NCBI RefSeq assembly: GCF_001636695.1
Contig: NZ_LGEL01000047.1
Span: 1-42,050, forward strand
Length of the DNA: 42,050 bases
Direction of reading: 5' to 3'
Source of the DNA: Pedobacter panaciterrae
Lineage (GTDB): Bacteria; Bacteroidota; Bacteroidia; Sphingobacteriales; Sphingobacteriaceae
Below, in pieces: positions 41,182-42,050 of this stretch. The notes beneath the pieces were generated by a model. It was not told where the DNA came from, searched no databases, and saw only the letters and a program-made list of their open reading frames with translations. Position 1 is the stretch's first letter. Each line of letters opens with the position of its first letter. The position numbers and the translations under genes were made by a program.

Positions 41182-41397
41182 TTAAAAATCTGTCCAAAAT
41201 TTTAGTATCTCTTCGTTAAAAATGTCCACAAATTACTTGCTGATAAATGGCTTATGCGATATGGAAGACTTACTCATGGTCTGTTGTATTTTGTACAGCC
41301 GGATAGCCATTTCGAAGCGTTCTTTGTAGCTTCGTTTTAGTGCCTCTTTTAAAAGCTCTAGTTCTGCCTCGTCAAATGTTTACTCTCTTTTTTTTAT
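41182..41397 (-). pseudogene. Decayed small-protein/nucleotidyltransferase gene pair
   Basis: On the minus strand, 41379-41233 encodes a coherent protein end: TFDEAELELLKEALKRSYKE, then RFEMAIRLYKIQQTMSKSSI and SHKPFISK. Directly before it in frame is a TAA (41382-41380), preceded by ATA AAA AAA AGA GAG, so the original start (ATG to ATA) and one codon appear mutated. Three bases after its stop, GTG at 41229 begins VDIFNEEILKFWTDF and stops at 41182. That resembles the first residues of the nucleotidyltransferases that follow such small proteins in Bacteroidota; the rest is gone. The family match is from memory and not a search. Confidence 0.55.
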
Positions 41398-41430
41398 GAA
41401 AAATTGACTATAAAATTTACTTAGTAATTG

Positions 41431-42050
41431 TTACCCAATAGTTATCTCCCCAAGATACAAACTATCACCCTGCATTTTTCCATTAGCGGAGGCAAAGCTG
41501 ATATAGCAATGCACCACATCACCCGGATAATCCGCAGGCATTTCCATTACAAAGCTTTGCGCATACCTGTTCACCTTGCCCTGGGCAACAACTGCCCCTT
41601 CCTTAGCCGGATTGTAAACTAGAAAACTGGCCAGGTCACTAAACTGGCAAGAAGCAGACTGTTTTTGCGGTGACCAGCTAAAAGTAACCATTCCATCAGC
41701 CGATGTAACCTGAGCCCTCTCAGGAGTAACCACGTGCCCCCGGCTGTATACCAGCTTAGGAAAGTTAAGCAAAAAGCCCCCGCCATCCTTTACAAAAGCA
41801 TGGCCTGAGTTATATTTATAAGCCGCATTTACTGGGGTATTGTGTTTCACATACGCCTTAAACCCAACATTTACCAGTTTATCAATCCTTGCAATAAATC
41901 CGTTCAGCAGTCCAAATAAAAAACGTGCTTCCAGTTGCTTATCCGTAGGAGGAGTATCGCTTTTACGCGAAAGCGGAACCATTAAATCCTGACCCTTATG
42001 GCGGCGGCCAATTACCGGCCCAACCTTATTGCGGAAGGGACCCAGTATCC
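41431..42050 (-). CDS. DUF6266-family protein, 5' end outside window
   Basis: The frame is open to the window edge, so the start lies beyond base 42050. The first internal ATG (41982) is not the true start: 22 codons before it read ILGPFRNKVGPVIGRRHKGQ and on, which is the typical DUF6266 opening after the first few residues. The visible C-terminal part includes RKSDTPPTDKQLEARFLFGL, NAAYKYNSGHAF and the Ig-like end (FVMEMPADYPGDVVHCYISF). These proteins are common in Sphingobacteriaceae, with unknown function. Confidence 0.8.
   Translation of the reverse strand, partial: ILGPFRNKVGPVIGRRHKGQDLMVPLSRKSDTPPTDKQLEARFLFGLLNGFIARIDKLVNVGFKAYVKHNTPVNAAYKYNSGHAFVKDGGGFLLNFPKLVYSRGHVVTPERAQVTSADGMVTFSWSPQKQSASCQFSDLASFLVYNPAKEGAVVAQGKVNRYAQSFVMEMPADYPGDVVHCYISFASANGKMQGDSLYLGEITIG

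Overview
The window looks like the start of a contig from a Bacteroidota chromosome, most likely Sphingobacteriaceae and close to Pedobacter. The evidence is AT-rich DNA, promoters with the Bacteroidota TAnnTTTG -7 element, type IX secretion genes (a PorP/SprF protein and a CHU_C-type sorting domain), a DUF6266 protein, and LytTR and HME-RND gene arrangements typical of that group. Bases 1-19 are the Tn5 mosaic end used in sequencing libraries, so they are adapter and not genome.

Layout. 37-823: ribosomal proteins L21 and L27, then a terminator. 949-3609: a secreted endonuclease/exonuclease/phosphatase-fold enzyme, an XRE regulator, an unusual DHp-REC signalling protein without an ATPase domain, and a 59-residue zinc-ribbon ORF. 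3606-6725: rnr and polyprenyl synthase operon (minus strand). 6837-11943: MscS channel, a double-NBD peptide-type ABC ATPase, a conserved protein of unknown role, a GNAT enzyme and a YajQ protein. 12105-15763: a Lys/Ala-rich histone-H1-like protein, ppk1 and ppx (polyphosphate synthesis and breakdown). 15758-21345: a biosynthetic cluster in two minus-strand units. One is dehydratase-KS-ACP-phosphopantetheinyl transferase; the other is FAD oxidoreductase-methyltransferase-type III polyketide synthase. Together they look able to build, prime and tailor an acyl-derived phenolic or pyrone lipid. 21720-23051: a DUF4172-Fic protein and a small convergent ORF. 23199-25002: a LytS/LytTR two-component pair.

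25301-34780 is a metal-efflux module: an OmpR-family regulator and its kinase, a RemB/Wzi-like outer-membrane barrel, then an OMF-MFP-RND tripartite pump. The barrel and the pump operon are each preceded by the same array of five hexamers spaced exactly 11 bp apart, ending 9 bp before a -7 element. This is a strong candidate for the regulator's binding site.

34845-40706 is a four-gene minus-strand operon with a good promoter: a 1010-residue secreted repeat protein, a 242-residue secreted protein, a DUF11/CHU_C protein and PorP/SprF. The first two proteins stop just after a Pro-Lys-Pro linker that would normally lead into another Ig-like domain, so the set looks like an adhesin split into separate chains. 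40622-41430 is mostly non-coding and holds a decayed small-ORF/nucleotidyltransferase pair. A DUF6266 gene runs off the right end.

A family of intergenic inverted repeats (around GTCATCTCGA...TCGAGATGAC) occurs three times, at 7718-7856, 18222-18400 and 21473-21661. Each copy carries its own short tandem expansion, and two of the copies bracket the type III PKS unit.
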